DNA of 64,000 bases from Microbacteriaceae bacterium (GTDB lineage: Bacteria; Actinomycetota; Actinomycetes; Actinomycetales; Microbacteriaceae), in the NCBI GenBank assembly GCA_024639845.1, contig JAHEGG010000006.1, positions 62,001 to 126,000 on the forward strand. The letters run 5' to 3'. Within the stretch, counting starts at the first letter, position 1. Every line of letters begins with the position of its first letter. A program made the position numbers and the translations under genes. Under the pieces are notes generated by a model that worked only from the letters and a program-made list of their open reading frames with translations, searched no databases and was not told the DNA's origin. Of this stretch, positions 47,410-56,981 are shown piece by piece.

Positions 47410-48092
47410 GTAACACGCAGACCTCGGGGGAGTCGACCGCAATAATCGACGAGAGAGTCAGCGTTGCCATCGTCGATGACCACGATGCGATTCGTCTTGG
47501 ATTCAAAGCGGCCTGCGAAGAATACGGTTTCGATCTGCTCGCCTCGGCACCTTCGGTTGACGCACTATTCCTGGCTCTCGGCGATGTCGTGCCACAGGTT
47601 GTGGTTCTCGACCTTTCGCTTTCCGACGGCTCACTGGTCGAAGACAACGTGACCAGGGTTCGTGAGCTCGGTAGCCAAATCCTCATCTTTAGCATCGCCG
47701 ATAAGCGAAACCTGATTCGCGCGGCTATCAAGGCAGGGGCTGCGGCGATCGTGCCGAAAGCCCAGAGCATGGATGAGCTTGCCTCGGCCATCCGCTTGGT
47801 TGCCAACGGCATCTACGTCAACAACACTCAAACCACCGCTGCAATCGACTCCGACCTCGAGTTCAAAGAGGCGAAACTTTCACCGCGCGAGCGAGAGGTG
47901 CTGACCCTTTATGCTTCGGGCCTCGCTCTCAAACAGGTTGCCTTCAGTCTGAACATCAAAATGAATACAGCCAAAGAGCACATCGATCGGGTGCGTTCCA
48001 AATACGCCGATATTGGGCGGCCGGTCTCGAGCAAGACGGAACTTCTTTTGCGCGCAATCGAAGACGGCCTAATCGACGAGAGCTCGATCTAA
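47406..48092 (+). CDS. LuxR/NarL-type response regulator
   Basis: A 228-residue regulator. The receiver domain has the acidic pair VDDHD, phospho-acceptor D69 (VVLDLSLSDG) and K in VPKAQ; the LuxR HTH is at about 155-225 (LSPREREVLTLYASGLALKQVA). It overlaps the upstream methyltransferase by 4 bases and the downstream kinase gene by one, so kinase and regulator are co-translated. Targets are unknown. Confidence 0.93.
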   Translation: MSNTQTSGESTAIIDERVSVAIVDDHDAIRLGFKAACEEYGFDLLASAPSVDALFLALGDVVPQVVVLDLSLSDGSLVEDNVTRVRELGSQILIFSIADKRNLIRAAIKAGAAAIVPKAQSMDELASAIRLVANGIYVNNTQTTAAIDSDLEFKEAKLSPREREVLTLYASGLALKQVAFSLNIKMNTAKEHIDRVRSKYADIGRPVSSKTELLLRAIEDGLIDESSI

Positions 48093-49282
48093 TGTCGGTG
48101 CTGCAGTCATCCACTCGCTCGCTCGCACTCGCTCGAGTTGACACCTTGATCGGCCGCGCCTTCAGCATCGTCGCTTTGATCACCGGAGTCGAAATGCTGG
48201 CCAACGCTTGGCCCCAGTTGCCCTATCTCGATCCGTTTTATACCTGGATGGGCCTCGGCCTGATCATCGCGGTGCAAGCGTTCAACGTTTATAACTTTTG
48301 GTTCGGCCGAGGAACATTAGCTGGTTACACGGCTCACGCCGCAGTCGTGCTGCTCGTGATGTTGGCTTGGCCCCTGTCGGTGCCAGACGCGGCAGCCCTT
48401 CCCGACGGCTTTAGGCCATGGGTCTGGTGGGCAACTGGTATTGCTTCGATGGCCGTGGGCATGCACATTCCAAAATGGTGGGCTTGGGGTTACATGATCT
48501 CGATACCGATGGTTTGGTATGTGTTGCACACACAGACCACTGGGGGCTCGGCGCAGTTTGCTACGGCTCTGCAGGATGCTTCATACATAGTTCTCTTTCC
48601 TGCGACTGTGGTGTCTTTAGCCCAGTTATTGAGAAGCAGTGCGGCGAAGGTTGATCTCGCCTCAGCACAGGCTACGGCTGCGGCGGCTGAACGTGCCCGC
48701 ACCGACGCAATCGAACGAGAGCGCTCACGAATTGACGCTTTGGTGCACGACTCGGTTCTGACCACGCTCATTGTGGCAGCTAATGCAAATAGCGAGGAAC
48801 AATACCGCGCGTCGGCCGAATTAGCGGGCGAGGCAATCACCAAACTGAAGTTGGCGGCTTCAGAGACAGAGACCAGACGCGAATCAATTTCGGTTATTTC
48901 GTTCTTTCAAGCTCTCAGTGAATCCGTCAGACGCCAAGATCCAGAATGTGATATCTCGGCAAGCGGTGCCACCGCAAAACAACTCGCGGCCGAGGTGGTC
49001 GAAGCTCTTACCGACGCCACGGCACAGGCTGTCACCAACTCCATGCAGCACGCTGGCCGCGGCGCGAAGAGACTGGTCAGACTCAAGGCAACCGACCGTG
49101 AACTGAAAATCGTCGTTCGAGATGACGGCGTGGGGTTCCGCCCTAGCCGCGTTCCAAAGAACCGGCTCGGGTTGCGAATTTCGATAACCGAGCGAGTCGA
49201 GCGAATTGGCGGTCGGGTATTCATCGATTCCAAACTCGGCGGCGGAACATCCATCGTCATCGAATGGCAGCTCAATGATTAG
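48092..49282 (+). CDS. Sensor histidine kinase
   Basis: A 396-residue membrane kinase. Five or so hydrophobic segments occupy residues 20-175, with no large outer loop. The HisKA_3-type dimerisation motif ERSRIDALVHDSVLTTLI carries H219, and the ATPase domain has TDATAQAVTNSMQHAG (N box), RDDGVGF (G1) and LGLRISI with GGRVFIDSKLGGGTS. Short loops suggest it senses a membrane signal. Its stop overlaps the next gene. Confidence 0.93.
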   Translation: MSVLQSSTRSLALARVDTLIGRAFSIVALITGVEMLANAWPQLPYLDPFYTWMGLGLIIAVQAFNVYNFWFGRGTLAGYTAHAAVVLLVMLAWPLSVPDAAALPDGFRPWVWWATGIASMAVGMHIPKWWAWGYMISIPMVWYVLHTQTTGGSAQFATALQDASYIVLFPATVVSLAQLLRSSAAKVDLASAQATAAAAERARTDAIERERSRIDALVHDSVLTTLIVAANANSEEQYRASAELAGEAITKLKLAASETETRRESISVISFFQALSESVRRQDPECDISASGATAKQLAAEVVEALTDATAQAVTNSMQHAGRGAKRLVRLKATDRELKIVVRDDGVGFRPSRVPKNRLGLRISITERVERIGGRVFIDSKLGGGTSIVIEWQLND

Positions 49283-50243
49283 AATCTCGCGAGCTGGCAT
49301 CAGCATCATTGGTGGGCTCTTCGGCCTCTATCACGCAGTGCTCGGCGCGTTCTGGCTCAGCTCCTACAGCGCCCCGACCATCGGCGCCTTCGCCATCGCA
49401 ATCTATGTTTTGGCGATAGTCACGACACTCGGTCTCTACAAAGGCGCCAGGATGCCAGCGCCTCAGGCCTGGGCGAATCTATTCGTTGCAGTGACCCTGC
49501 CCATGCTGGTCAACCCACTTATTGTCGGCGCCTGGCACAACACCTTCGCCACCTGGTATGTCGGCGGCCTGGGGGTTTTGCTGGCTGCAACTGCGGTTCG
49601 TCGCCATCGAACGATAGCTTGGTTCGGCACTGCAGTTGTCGCCTTTCAATGCGTTCAATGGGGCGGCTTTAGAGCGGTTTTCGACTCAGGAATCATCGGC
49701 ATGGCCTTGCTGGTTGCCGCGGGTCAGGCTCTTTCGATCGGCATCGAGCGAGCATCCTCGGATGTCGCAGAACTCAACGAACTTGCCAGACGAGAAGCCA
49801 CGGCTGCCGCCGCCACCACGGCACAGCGCCTAGAACGTAAGGAACGTGCCCAGCTCGCGCTCTCTTCTTCGCTTCCGATGCTCGAGCGGATCGTTGAAAG
49901 TGGAGGTCGGTTGACCGACGCCGAACGTGAAAGCGCTCGGTTGGGTGAGGCTGGTCTGCGAGATGAAATCCGCGGTCGGGCACTTGTCAACGAACGCGTT
50001 CGAGAGGCTGTTCGCAACGCTCGAATTCGAGGGGTCGAAGTTGTTCTACTCGACGAGGGTGGGCTCGATACCGCCGAGCCAGAACTCGTGGCGAGAATGC
50101 TCGGCGATGTGGCCTCTGCGATTGATGGAGTCAGCTCTGGGCGAGTCACCGTGCGGGCACCGGCTGGCGAGACATGGATGGTGACTCTCGCGGCCACAAA
50201 CCGAAACACGTCCGGGCCAACGCTTCTGCTGAGGCTGCCTTAA
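49275..50243 (+). CDS. Membrane protein of the two-component operon, degenerate kinase-like
   Basis: A 322-residue protein. Residues 5-180 hold five to six membrane helices; then comes a helical stretch (ARREATAAAATTAQRLERKERAQ) and a C-terminal part, LREEI-type RDEIRGRALVNERVREAVRNARIRGVEVVLLDEGGL, that resembles kinase ATPase regions but lacks the G1/G2 boxes. The ATG at 49275 overlaps the kinase stop by 8 bases. It may control the kinase next to it or be a non-catalytic partner subunit. The role is inferred from order and architecture. Confidence 0.75.
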   Translation: MIRISRAGISIIGGLFGLYHAVLGAFWLSSYSAPTIGAFAIAIYVLAIVTTLGLYKGARMPAPQAWANLFVAVTLPMLVNPLIVGAWHNTFATWYVGGLGVLLAATAVRRHRTIAWFGTAVVAFQCVQWGGFRAVFDSGIIGMALLVAAGQALSIGIERASSDVAELNELARREATAAAATTAQRLERKERAQLALSSSLPMLERIVESGGRLTDAERESARLGEAGLRDEIRGRALVNERVREAVRNARIRGVEVVLLDEGGLDTAEPELVARMLGDVASAIDGVSSGRVTVRAPAGETWMVTLAATNRNTSGPTLLLRLP

Positions 50244-50247
50244 AGAG

Positions 50248-50278
50248 AGAAAAGACGGTCCGAAGATCCGTCTTCTCT
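50248..50278 (+). terminator. Terminator after two-component operon
   Basis: AGAAAAGACGG at 50248-50258 and CCGTCTTCTCT at 50268-50278 pair over 11 bases with one mismatch and a nine-base loop, directly after the operon's last stop codon. There is no T-run. A second small hairpin, GAGTCGA-TTGC-TCGACTC, lies at 50284-50301. Confidence 0.6.
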
Positions 50279-50377
50279 ACCCTGAGTCGATTGCTCGACT
50301 CCCCCGATTAGAGGGCGCTATCCCGTTACTGCGACCTCCAAAACCATTGTGGCTCTGGAGCCGATCCCAACCCAACC

Positions 50378-50416
50378 AAAAAAGGCGATTGACCTGTCCC
50401 CAGTTAAGTGGACAGG
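50378..50416 (-). terminator. Candidate terminator after DUF885 peptidase gene
   Basis: CCTGTCC at 50393-50399 and GGACAGG at 50410-50416 form a 7-bp stem on either strand. On the minus strand a run of six T follows after nine bases. The distance to the T-run is long, so termination is likely weak. Confidence 0.4.
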
Positions 50417-50442
50417 GCAACCTGAGGTTTGCTTCGTTCGGG

Positions 50443-52107
50443 TTAGCCCAGTAGTGCCTTGCGCAGTGTGTCGAGTCCGACTGCACCCATGTTGAGGGCA
50501 TCCCGGTGGAAGGCCTTCAGGTCGAAGGCGTCGCCCTCGCGCGATTTGAGCTCGTCGCGAATCTGTTCCCAGATGCGTTGCCCGATCTTGTAAGAAGGAG
50601 CCTGCCCTGGCCAACCGAAGTATCGGTTGACTTCGAAGTTCACAAACTGGTCGCTCATGTTGACGTTCGAACGCATGAAGTTGAGCGCATAGTCAAAGTC
50701 CCAAACACCGGTGCCGTCGAGCTTTGGCTTGCCGAGGTGAACACCGAGGTCGAGAACCACGCGGGCAGCGCGCATGCGCTGTCCGTCGAGCATTCCCAGA
50801 CGATCGCCCGGGTCGTCAAGGAAGCCCAGGTCGGCCATCAGACGCTCGGCATAGAGCGCCCATCCCTCTCCGTGACCAGAACACCACGATGCGAGGCGAC
50901 GCCAAGAGTTGAGCTCGGCACGGTTATAAACCTGCTGGGCAATCTGGAGGTGGTGGCCCGGGACACCCTCGTGATAAACCGTGGTGGTTTCACGCCAGGT
51001 GTCGAACTCGGTCACGCCAACCGGCACCGACCACCACATGCGGCCCGGGCGGCTGAAGTCGTCTGTCGGACCGGTGTAGTAGATGCCACCGTGTTGAGTT
51101 GGGGCGATCATGCACTCGAGGGTCTTGAGTGGTTCGGCGATGTCGAAGTGAGTTCCGGCCAGCTTTTCGATGGCGGTGTCTGAAAGCTTCTGCATCCAGC
51201 GCTGAAGTTCTTCGGTGCCGTGCAGCTTGCGGCTCGGGTCGTTGTCTAGCGCCTCGATCGCCTCGGCAACGGTAGCGCCAGGCTTGATCTGCTTGGCAAC
51301 CGCCTCTTGCTCGGCGGTGACTCTGGCCAGTTCTTCGCGGCCCCACTCGTAGGTTTCGTCGAGATCGATCTTGGCTCCGAGGAACTTGCGGCTGTGTAAC
51401 GCGTAGCGCTCACGACCGATGGCATCCTGTGCCGACGCGTTTGGCAGCAACTCGTTCTTCAAGAACTCGCCGAACTTCGCGTAGCCCTCGGTAGCGGCGC
51501 GGCCAGCGGCCTCAACTTCGGACTTCAACGCAGCGCTCAGCTCGCCATTTTCGGCCTTGGCTGCCCCTGCGAACTTGATGAAGAATCCGTTTTCGTTGGT
51601 GATCTGCTCGACCTGCGTGATGATCTGCTCGACCTGGCGGCGAGCCGGGGCATCCTTGGCGGCAATGCCCTCGCGAAGGCTAGCCATGTATCCGTCGAGC
51701 GCACCTTCGACGGCCTTCATGCGCTTGGCAAGGTTGCTCCAGTCGTTCTCGGTTGCGGTCGGTGACAGGTCGAAGATGTCACGGATGCCCTGCGCAGGTG
51801 ACGCGATGACGTTCAAGTCGCGGTGATAGAGGCCGGCCTCGTAAGACTCGATGCCGAGCTCAAGGCTCGCGGCGAGAGCATCCTTGGTGATTTCGTCAAC
51901 CTTGTCGACCGGGCTGAGTTCGTTCAGCTTGGCGAGCAGGTCTTTCTGAAGGCGGTAGCCCTCGGCCTCGGCCTCGGGCGATGCGTCATCGAGTTTGTCT
52001 TCGCCTCCGGCGATGCCGGCATAGGTGGCAAACGATGGGCTCAGTTCTGCGATCTTGACGACCCAGCCCTCGGCTAGTTCGTCGATCTTGGTAGGTGTAC
52101 GCGTCAT
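50443..52107 (-). CDS. DUF885 family probable metallopeptidase
   Basis: A 554-residue protein of the DUF885 family, related to M3-like zinc peptidases. TVYHEGVPGHHLQIAQQ is the zinc-site His-Glu-x-x-x-x-His-His motif of the family, and CSGHGEGWALYAERL supplies the further acidic ligand. No signal peptide, so it acts in the cytoplasm, probably on peptides. It is followed in the same direction by nothing; accE lies 36 bases upstream and accD5 beyond that, so all three could share a message. Confidence 0.88.
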   Translation of the reverse strand: MTRTPTKIDELAEGWVVKIAELSPSFATYAGIAGGEDKLDDASPEAEAEGYRLQKDLLAKLNELSPVDKVDEITKDALAASLELGIESYEAGLYHRDLNVIASPAQGIRDIFDLSPTATENDWSNLAKRMKAVEGALDGYMASLREGIAAKDAPARRQVEQIITQVEQITNENGFFIKFAGAAKAENGELSAALKSEVEAAGRAATEGYAKFGEFLKNELLPNASAQDAIGRERYALHSRKFLGAKIDLDETYEWGREELARVTAEQEAVAKQIKPGATVAEAIEALDNDPSRKLHGTEELQRWMQKLSDTAIEKLAGTHFDIAEPLKTLECMIAPTQHGGIYYTGPTDDFSRPGRMWWSVPVGVTEFDTWRETTTVYHEGVPGHHLQIAQQVYNRAELNSWRRLASWCSGHGEGWALYAERLMADLGFLDDPGDRLGMLDGQRMRAARVVLDLGVHLGKPKLDGTGVWDFDYALNFMRSNVNMSDQFVNFEVNRYFGWPGQAPSYKIGQRIWEQIRDELKSREGDAFDLKAFHRDALNMGAVGLDTLRKALLG

Positions 52108-52143
52108 TGCATTTCCTAATCTGGTTTTGTTTGGTTGGTGTTG

Positions 52144-52380
52144 CTAGTTAAGTCCCGCCGTGATTGCCGCGCCCCACTGGCCTTGACCAGCTTGGATCGG
52201 AGCACGTAGCAGACCGTGATTGCGGTTCCAACTCGAACGCGCATTCGGTTTGCGGGTGGCCGCCTCTGCCGCCTCGGCTTGGGCCGTGGCTAGCATCGAC
52301 TGAATTACCGCGATTGCAGCGGCCAACTCCTCGGAGTTTGGCTCACCGCGTTCAACTCGGATGTCGAGATTCTCGTTCAT
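52144..52380 (-). CDS. accE: Acyl-CoA carboxylase epsilon subunit
   Basis: A 78-residue actinobacterial AccE, recognised by RGEPNSEELAAAIAVI and SSWNRNHGLLRAPIQAG. It bridges the alpha and beta subunits and raises activity. It overlaps accD5 by one base. Its pairing with accA3 at 43.7 kb is by family. Confidence 0.93.
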   Translation of the reverse strand: MNENLDIRVERGEPNSEELAAAIAVIQSMLATAQAEAAEAATRKPNARSSWNRNHGLLRAPIQAGQGQWGAAITAGLN

Positions 52381-53978
52381 CAGAGAGGAATGTTTCCGTG
52401 CTTCTTCGGAGGCATGTTGGCGCGTTTGGTCTTGAGCGCACGCAGGGCTTTGATTACGTTGACACGGGTTGCCGACGGTTCGATGATGCCATCGAGTTCA
52501 CCGCGCTCGGCCGCGAGGAACGGGCTGGCTACGTTGTAGGTGTATTCCGCGGCGAGCTTGGCCCGCACTGCGGCAACATCCTCGCCCGCTTCTTCGGCCG
52601 CCTTGATCTTGTCGCGGAACAGAATGTTCACTGCGCCCTGACCACCCATCACGGCGATTTCTGCGGTCGGCCAAGCGAGGTTGATGTCTGCACCGAGTTG
52701 CTTTGAACCCATCACGATGTATGCACCACCGTATGCCTTGCGAGTGATCACGGTCACCAGCGGAACGGTCGCCTCGGCGTATGCGTAAAGCAACTTTGCA
52801 CCGCGACGAATCACACCGGCCCATTCCTGATCTGTGCCAGGCAGATAACCGGGAACATCGACCAGGGTGAGAATCGGAATCGAGAAGGCATCGCAGAATC
52901 TAACGAAACGAGCGGCCTTTTCACCGGCGTCAATGTTCAGGGTTCCAGCCATCTGTTGTGGTTGGTTCGCCACGATTCCGACGCTCTGCCCATCGACACG
53001 GGCGAAACCAATCAGGATGTTCGGAGCGAACAGAGGCTGAACCTCGAGAAACTCGTTCTCATCCACGAGCGCTTCGATGATCGAGCGCATGTCATAGGGC
53101 TGGTTCGGGGAGTCTGGAATAAAGGTGTCGAGAACGCGGTCTTCGTCGGTCACCTCGAGAACATCCGTGACGGCGTAACGTTCGGTCTCGCTGAGGTTGT
53201 TCAGCGGCAGATAAGAAAGCAGCGAGCGCGCGTAGTCGATCGCGTCGTTTTCATCCACGGCCAGGTAGTGAGCCACACCGGAGGTTTCGTTGTGGGCGCG
53301 AGCGCCACCGAGTTCCTCCATGCCGACATCCTCGCCGGTTACGGTCTTGATCACGTCTGGACCGGTGACGAACATGTTCGAGGTTTTGTCGACCATGATC
53401 ACAAAGTCGGTAAGTGCAGGGGAGTAAACCGCTCCACCGGCGGCTGGGCCCATGATGATCGAAATCTGGGGGATCACGCCAGAAGCCATGGTGTTGCGCT
53501 TGAAGATTTCACCGTATTTGCCGAGTGCGATCACGCCCTCTTGAATGCGTGCGCCGCCCGAGTCGAGGATTCCGATAAGTGGCACACCGGTCGACAGTGC
53601 GAGGTCCATGACCTTGATGATTTTGTTGCCGGCGGCCTCGCCGAGTGATCCACCGAATATGGTGAAGTCCTGCGAGAAGACGGCAACCTGGCGTCCTTGA
53701 ATGGTGCCCACTCCGGTGACCACCGAGTCACCGTAAGGTCGGTTTCGGTCCATGCCGAAGGCGGTGGAACGGTGTCTAACGAATTCGTCAAGCTCTTCAA
53801 ACGAGCCTTCGTCGAGCAGCAGTTCGATGCGCTCGCGGGCTGTCTTCTTGCCCTTTGCGTGTTGCTTAGCAATCGCTGCTTCGCCACTGGCCAAAACCGC
53901 TTCGTGATAGCGGTCTCGAAGGTCGGCCAACTTGCCTGCCGTGGTGGACATGTCATGCTTTGGTGTGTTGTCTGACAT
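52380..53978 (-). CDS. accD5: Acyl-CoA carboxylase beta subunit (carboxyltransferase)
   Basis: Transfers the carboxyl group from biotin to acetyl- or propionyl-CoA. [16 protein letters not shown] opens the fold; [25 protein letters not shown] (oxyanion loop) and [14 protein letters not shown] mark the two halves. ATG 53978, preceded by GAGTGG, gives 532 residues; GTG 53987 is an alternative three codons upstream. Divergent from birA, whose product biotinylates the partner subunit. Confidence 0.94.
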   Translation of the reverse strand: MSDNTPKHDMSTTAGKLADLRDRYHEAVLASGEAAIAKQHAKGKKTARERIELLLDEGSFEELDEFVRHRSTAFGMDRNRPYGDSVVTGVGTIQGRQVAVFSQDFTIFGGSLGEAAGNKIIKVMDLALSTGVPLIGILDSGGARIQEGVIALGKYGEIFKRNTMASGVIPQISIIMGPAAGGAVYSPALTDFVIMVDKTSNMFVTGPDVIKTVTGEDVGMEELGGARAHNETSGVAHYLAVDENDAIDYARSLLSYLPLNNLSETERYAVTDVLEVTDEDRVLDTFIPDSPNQPYDMRSIIEALVDENEFLEVQPLFAPNILIGFARVDGQSVGIVANQPQQMAGTLNIDAGEKAARFVRFCDAFSIPILTLVDVPGYLPGTDQEWAGVIRRGAKLLYAYAEATVPLVTVITRKAYGGAYIVMGSKQLGADINLAWPTAEIAVMGGQGAVNILFRDKIKAAEEAGEDVAAVRAKLAAEYTYNVASPFLAAERGELDGIIEPSATRVNVIKALRALKTKRANMPPKKHGNIPL

Positions 53979-54004
53979 GAAAGCCACTCTAGTAGCCTTT
54001 GACC

Positions 54005-54787
54005 ATGAATCTAGAGCACCTCAACCAGTTGGTTGCCCGAATCGACTATGTCGAGACCACTGGGTCGACAAACGCGGATGTTGCTCAAGCCGCTTCGACT
54101 AGCCCAAACGATTGGCCGGATTTGTCGGTGTTGGCCGCCGGTTCGCAGACCGCGGGCCGAGGCCGCAGTGGTCGCCAGTGGGATTCACCGGTTGGTTCAT
54201 CGCTGTCGGTGTCGGTGCTGGTGAGACCGCACGGCGTTGGCGTTGAGCACTTCGGCTGGCTACCCATCCTTGCCGGCCTCGCGATGACCAAGGCGGTTGG
54301 CGGTTTGCTGGCCGAACGCGAAGTGACCCTCAAATGGCCGAACGATGTTTTGGTTGGCGAGCACAAGATTTCGGGCATTCTCAGTGAGTTGCTGCCAGAT
54401 GGCAGCGGAGTCGTAATCGGTGTTGGGTTAAACATCGCTCAAAACAAGGATGAGCTGCCAATCGAAACCGCGACATCGCTTCGTCTCGAGGGCGCAAGCG
54501 TTTCGTTTGAGGCTGCGCTCGAAGCGTTCTTGAACGAGTTCGTTCATCTTTATCGCGCGTTTACCCTGTATCGCGGTGACGCCGACGCGAGTGGACTGCG
54601 CCGAAGTGCGAGTGCCAAGTGCTCGAGCATCGGTAGACGCGTGCGGGTGTTGCTTCCGGGCGACCAGGTGCTCGAGGGCAAAGGTGTCGAGCTCGACCAG
54701 AGCGGGCGCATCCTCGTTGCGGTCGACGGGGAGCAGCAACTCTATGCGGTGGCTGCCGGCGACATCGTGCATCTCAGGCACAATTAA
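54005..54787 (+). CDS. birA: Biotin-protein ligase
   Basis: Attaches biotin to AccA3. [28 protein letters not shown] (biotinyl-AMP loop), KWPNDVLV and KISGILSE are present. There is no N-terminal HTH, so it does not repress biotin genes. ATG 54005 has no ribosome site and is close to the accD5 promoter region; TTG 53999 is two codons upstream. 260 residues is usual for the ligase-only form. Confidence 0.94.
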   Translation: MNLEHLNQLVARIDYVETTGSTNADVAQAASTSPNDWPDLSVLAAGSQTAGRGRSGRQWDSPVGSSLSVSVLVRPHGVGVEHFGWLPILAGLAMTKAVGGLLAEREVTLKWPNDVLVGEHKISGILSELLPDGSGVVIGVGLNIAQNKDELPIETATSLRLEGASVSFEAALEAFLNEFVHLYRAFTLYRGDADASGLRRSASAKCSSIGRRVRVLLPGDQVLEGKGVELDQSGRILVAVDGEQQLYAVAAGDIVHLRHN

Positions 54788-54790
54788 GCG

Positions 54791-55216
54791 GTGACCTTTC
54801 AGCAAGAGTTCGTTCTGGCCCGCGTTCGACAGCGCGGCAGCAAGCTCTGGTTTGCGCACTTGATCCTCTTCTTATGCGTGTTTGCCCTGGCCTTTATTTC
54901 GGGGCACGTCTATGACGACTGGATCACCATCACGGTCTATTCGGTCACCGGTCTGCTCGTTATCGTGTTCTGGTTGCTGCCAACCTGGCGTTTTGCAACC
55001 ACCTTTGTCGACTTCACCACCACGCGAATTGTGTCGCGAGTCGGGCTCTTCGCCCGCATCAAGCGCGAGGTGCCAAACGGCTCGGTAACAGCGATCGACT
55101 ATTCGCGTGGCCGGGGCATAGTGATTTCGGTGGCCGATGGCGAACCGTTGGTTTTGTCCGGGCTGCCGCGAGCAAAAGAACTCGCCGAAGAACTACGCCA
55201 AACGCTGGCAAAATAG
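54791..55216 (+). CDS. PH-domain membrane protein
   Basis: A 141-residue protein with two adjacent membrane helices (LILFLCVFALAFISG and VYSVTGLLVIVFWLL) followed by a bacterial PH-like domain (FVDFTTTRIVSRVGLFARI, PNGSVTAIDY). It follows birA by 3 bases and precedes purK; the same gene sits there in many Microbacteriaceae. Function unknown. Confidence 0.85.
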   Translation: MTFQQEFVLARVRQRGSKLWFAHLILFLCVFALAFISGHVYDDWITITVYSVTGLLVIVFWLLPTWRFATTFVDFTTTRIVSRVGLFARIKREVPNGSVTAIDYSRGRGIVISVADGEPLVLSGLPRAKELAEELRQTLAK

Positions 55217-55265
55217 AAGTGGATGCTCGCCAGTCGGCGAAACGCAAACCACCGAGAGGAACCGA

Positions 55266-56405
55266 ATGACCCTGCGCGTTGGAGTAATCGGCGGCGGTCA
55301 GCTCGCACGCATGATGATCGTGCCAGCGCTCGAACTCGGTCTCGAAATCAAGGTTCTCGCCGAAGCCCACGGCTCTTCGGCGGCGCTCGCCGCGACCCAG
55401 GTTGGTGACTACACCAAGTTCGAGACGGTTGCCGAGTTCGCCAAAACCGTCGACGTCATTACGTTCGATCATGAGCACGTGCCACTGGAGATTCTTCGTC
55501 GGCTCGAGGCCGAAGGCGTTTCGGTTCAACCACCTTCGCGGGCGCTCGCGTTCGCCCAAAATAAGCTCGAAATGCGACGTCGCCTTCACGAACTCGGTTT
55601 GCCGATGCCGGTTTGGGCAGCCGTTCAAACCGCGGATGAACTCCAGGAGTTTCTGAACGCAAACGGCGGTGTCTGCGTGCTCAAGACGCCGATTGGTGGC
55701 TACGACGGCAAGGGTGTGCGCATTATCCGTTCGGCTTCTGACGCGCAGGACTGGCTCGAACCGGACGCTCTGACCAGGGTTGGTGGCACTCTGCTGGCCG
55801 AAGAGAAGGTGTCGTTCGTTCGCGAAGTCGCGCAACTTAGCGCACGCACTCCAAGCGGCGACTTTGCCACGTGGCCGCTCGTGCAGACCACTCAGGCCAA
55901 CGGTGTTTGTGCCGAAGTTGTTGCCCCTGCGCCAGGCGCTAACGCCGAAACCATCGCGCACGCTGCCGAAATTGCACGCTCGGTTGCCGATGGCGTTGGA
56001 GTCGCGGGTGTGCTTGCAGTCGAGATGTTCGAAACCCCAAACGGCCGACTTTTGATCAACGAGCTTGCCATGCGTCCGCACAACTCTGGCCACTTCAGCA
56101 TCGAAGGCTCTGTCACGAGCCAGTTTGAGCAACACCTGCGAGCCGTGCTCAACCTTCCGCTCGGGTCGACGGATGCTCGCGCAGCCTGGTCGGTCATGGT
56201 CAACATTCTCGGGGTTGACGACCGCAACGACTTTGTGAGTGGTTTCGAGAAAGTTCTCGGCGAACATCCAGTTGCCAAGGTGCACACCTACGGCAAAGGC
56301 GCTCGGGCTGGCCGCAAGATGGGGCACGTCACCGTGATCAGTGACTCACTCGACTTCGCCACAACTGAAGCCAACGCCACGGCGCAGGCCTTGCTTCAGG
56401 GCTAA
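55266..56405 (+). CDS. purK: N5-carboxyaminoimidazole ribonucleotide synthetase
   Basis: ATP-grasp enzyme carboxylating AIR in purine synthesis. VGVIGGGQLARMM opens it, FDHEHVP and KTPIGGYDGKGV are conserved blocks, and LINELAMRPHNSGHFS is the metal site. ATG 55266 with AGAGGA upstream gives 379 residues; the longer frame reaches back into the preceding gene. Works with PurE, 81 bases downstream. Confidence 0.95.
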   Translation: MTLRVGVIGGGQLARMMIVPALELGLEIKVLAEAHGSSAALAATQVGDYTKFETVAEFAKTVDVITFDHEHVPLEILRRLEAEGVSVQPPSRALAFAQNKLEMRRRLHELGLPMPVWAAVQTADELQEFLNANGGVCVLKTPIGGYDGKGVRIIRSASDAQDWLEPDALTRVGGTLLAEEKVSFVREVAQLSARTPSGDFATWPLVQTTQANGVCAEVVAPAPGANAETIAHAAEIARSVADGVGVAGVLAVEMFETPNGRLLINELAMRPHNSGHFSIEGSVTSQFEQHLRAVLNLPLGSTDARAAWSVMVNILGVDDRNDFVSGFEKVLGEHPVAKVHTYGKGARAGRKMGHVTVISDSLDFATTEANATAQALLQG

Positions 56406-56486
56406 TTCGCGCTGCGCGTCTAAAATTACAAGGTGCCCTGTAGGGCTGACTGTGGCAGCCAATGGCGCCAGATTTGAGGAGTTCCG

Positions 56487-56981
56487 ATGGCCAATCCACT
56501 TGTAGGCGTCGTAATGGGATCCGATTCCGATTGGAACGTGATGTCTGATGCGGTGCAGGTCCTGAAGGAATTCGGCATCGAATCAGAGGTAGAGGTTCTT
56601 TCGGCTCACCGCACACCTGAGCGCATGATCGAGTGGGGCAAAGCTGCCGCCGGTCGCGGCATCAAAGTCGTCATCGCCGGCGCTGGAGGTGCTGCCCACC
56701 TGCCAGGAATGCTTGCCTCGGTGACCACTCTTCCGGTGATCGGCGTTCCAGTTCCGCTCGCAAAACTTGACGGGCTCGACTCGCTTCTTTCGATAGTGCA
56801 GATGCCGGCCGGAATCCCCGTGGCAACCGTCTCGATAGGTGGAGCCAAGAATGCCGGAATTCTTGCCGCGCGCATCCTCGGTGCTTTCGACGAGAAACTC
56901 TCCGCCAAGCTTTCGGCCTTTGGCGAATCGCTAAAAGACCAGGTAGCCGAGAAGAACGAAAAGCTGAAGTCGCAACTGTGA
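56487..56981 (+). CDS. purE: N5-carboxyaminoimidazole ribonucleotide mutase
   Basis: Rearranges N5-CAIR to [29 protein letters not shown] and [15 protein letters not shown] are the signature blocks; 164 residues is normal for class I PurE. GAGGAG lies 6-7 bases before ATG 56487. Its stop overlaps the GTG of the LCP gene. Confidence 0.96.
   Translation: MANPLVGVVMGSDSDWNVMSDAVQVLKEFGIESEVEVLSAHRTPERMIEWGKAAAGRGIKVVIAGAGGAAHLPGMLASVTTLPVIGVPVPLAKLDGLDSLLSIVQMPAGIPVATVSIGGAKNAGILAARILGAFDEKLSAKLSAFGESLKDQVAEKNEKLKSQL

Noticed and set aside
50279-50442. Possible tRNA gene in the convergent gap
   Set aside because: No acceptor stem, T-loop GTTCGA or anticodon arm can be arranged; only separate hairpins.
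55059-56327. 422-codon frame on the minus strand over purK
   Set aside because: Antisense shadow of purK; no recognisable motif and it would overlap three genes.
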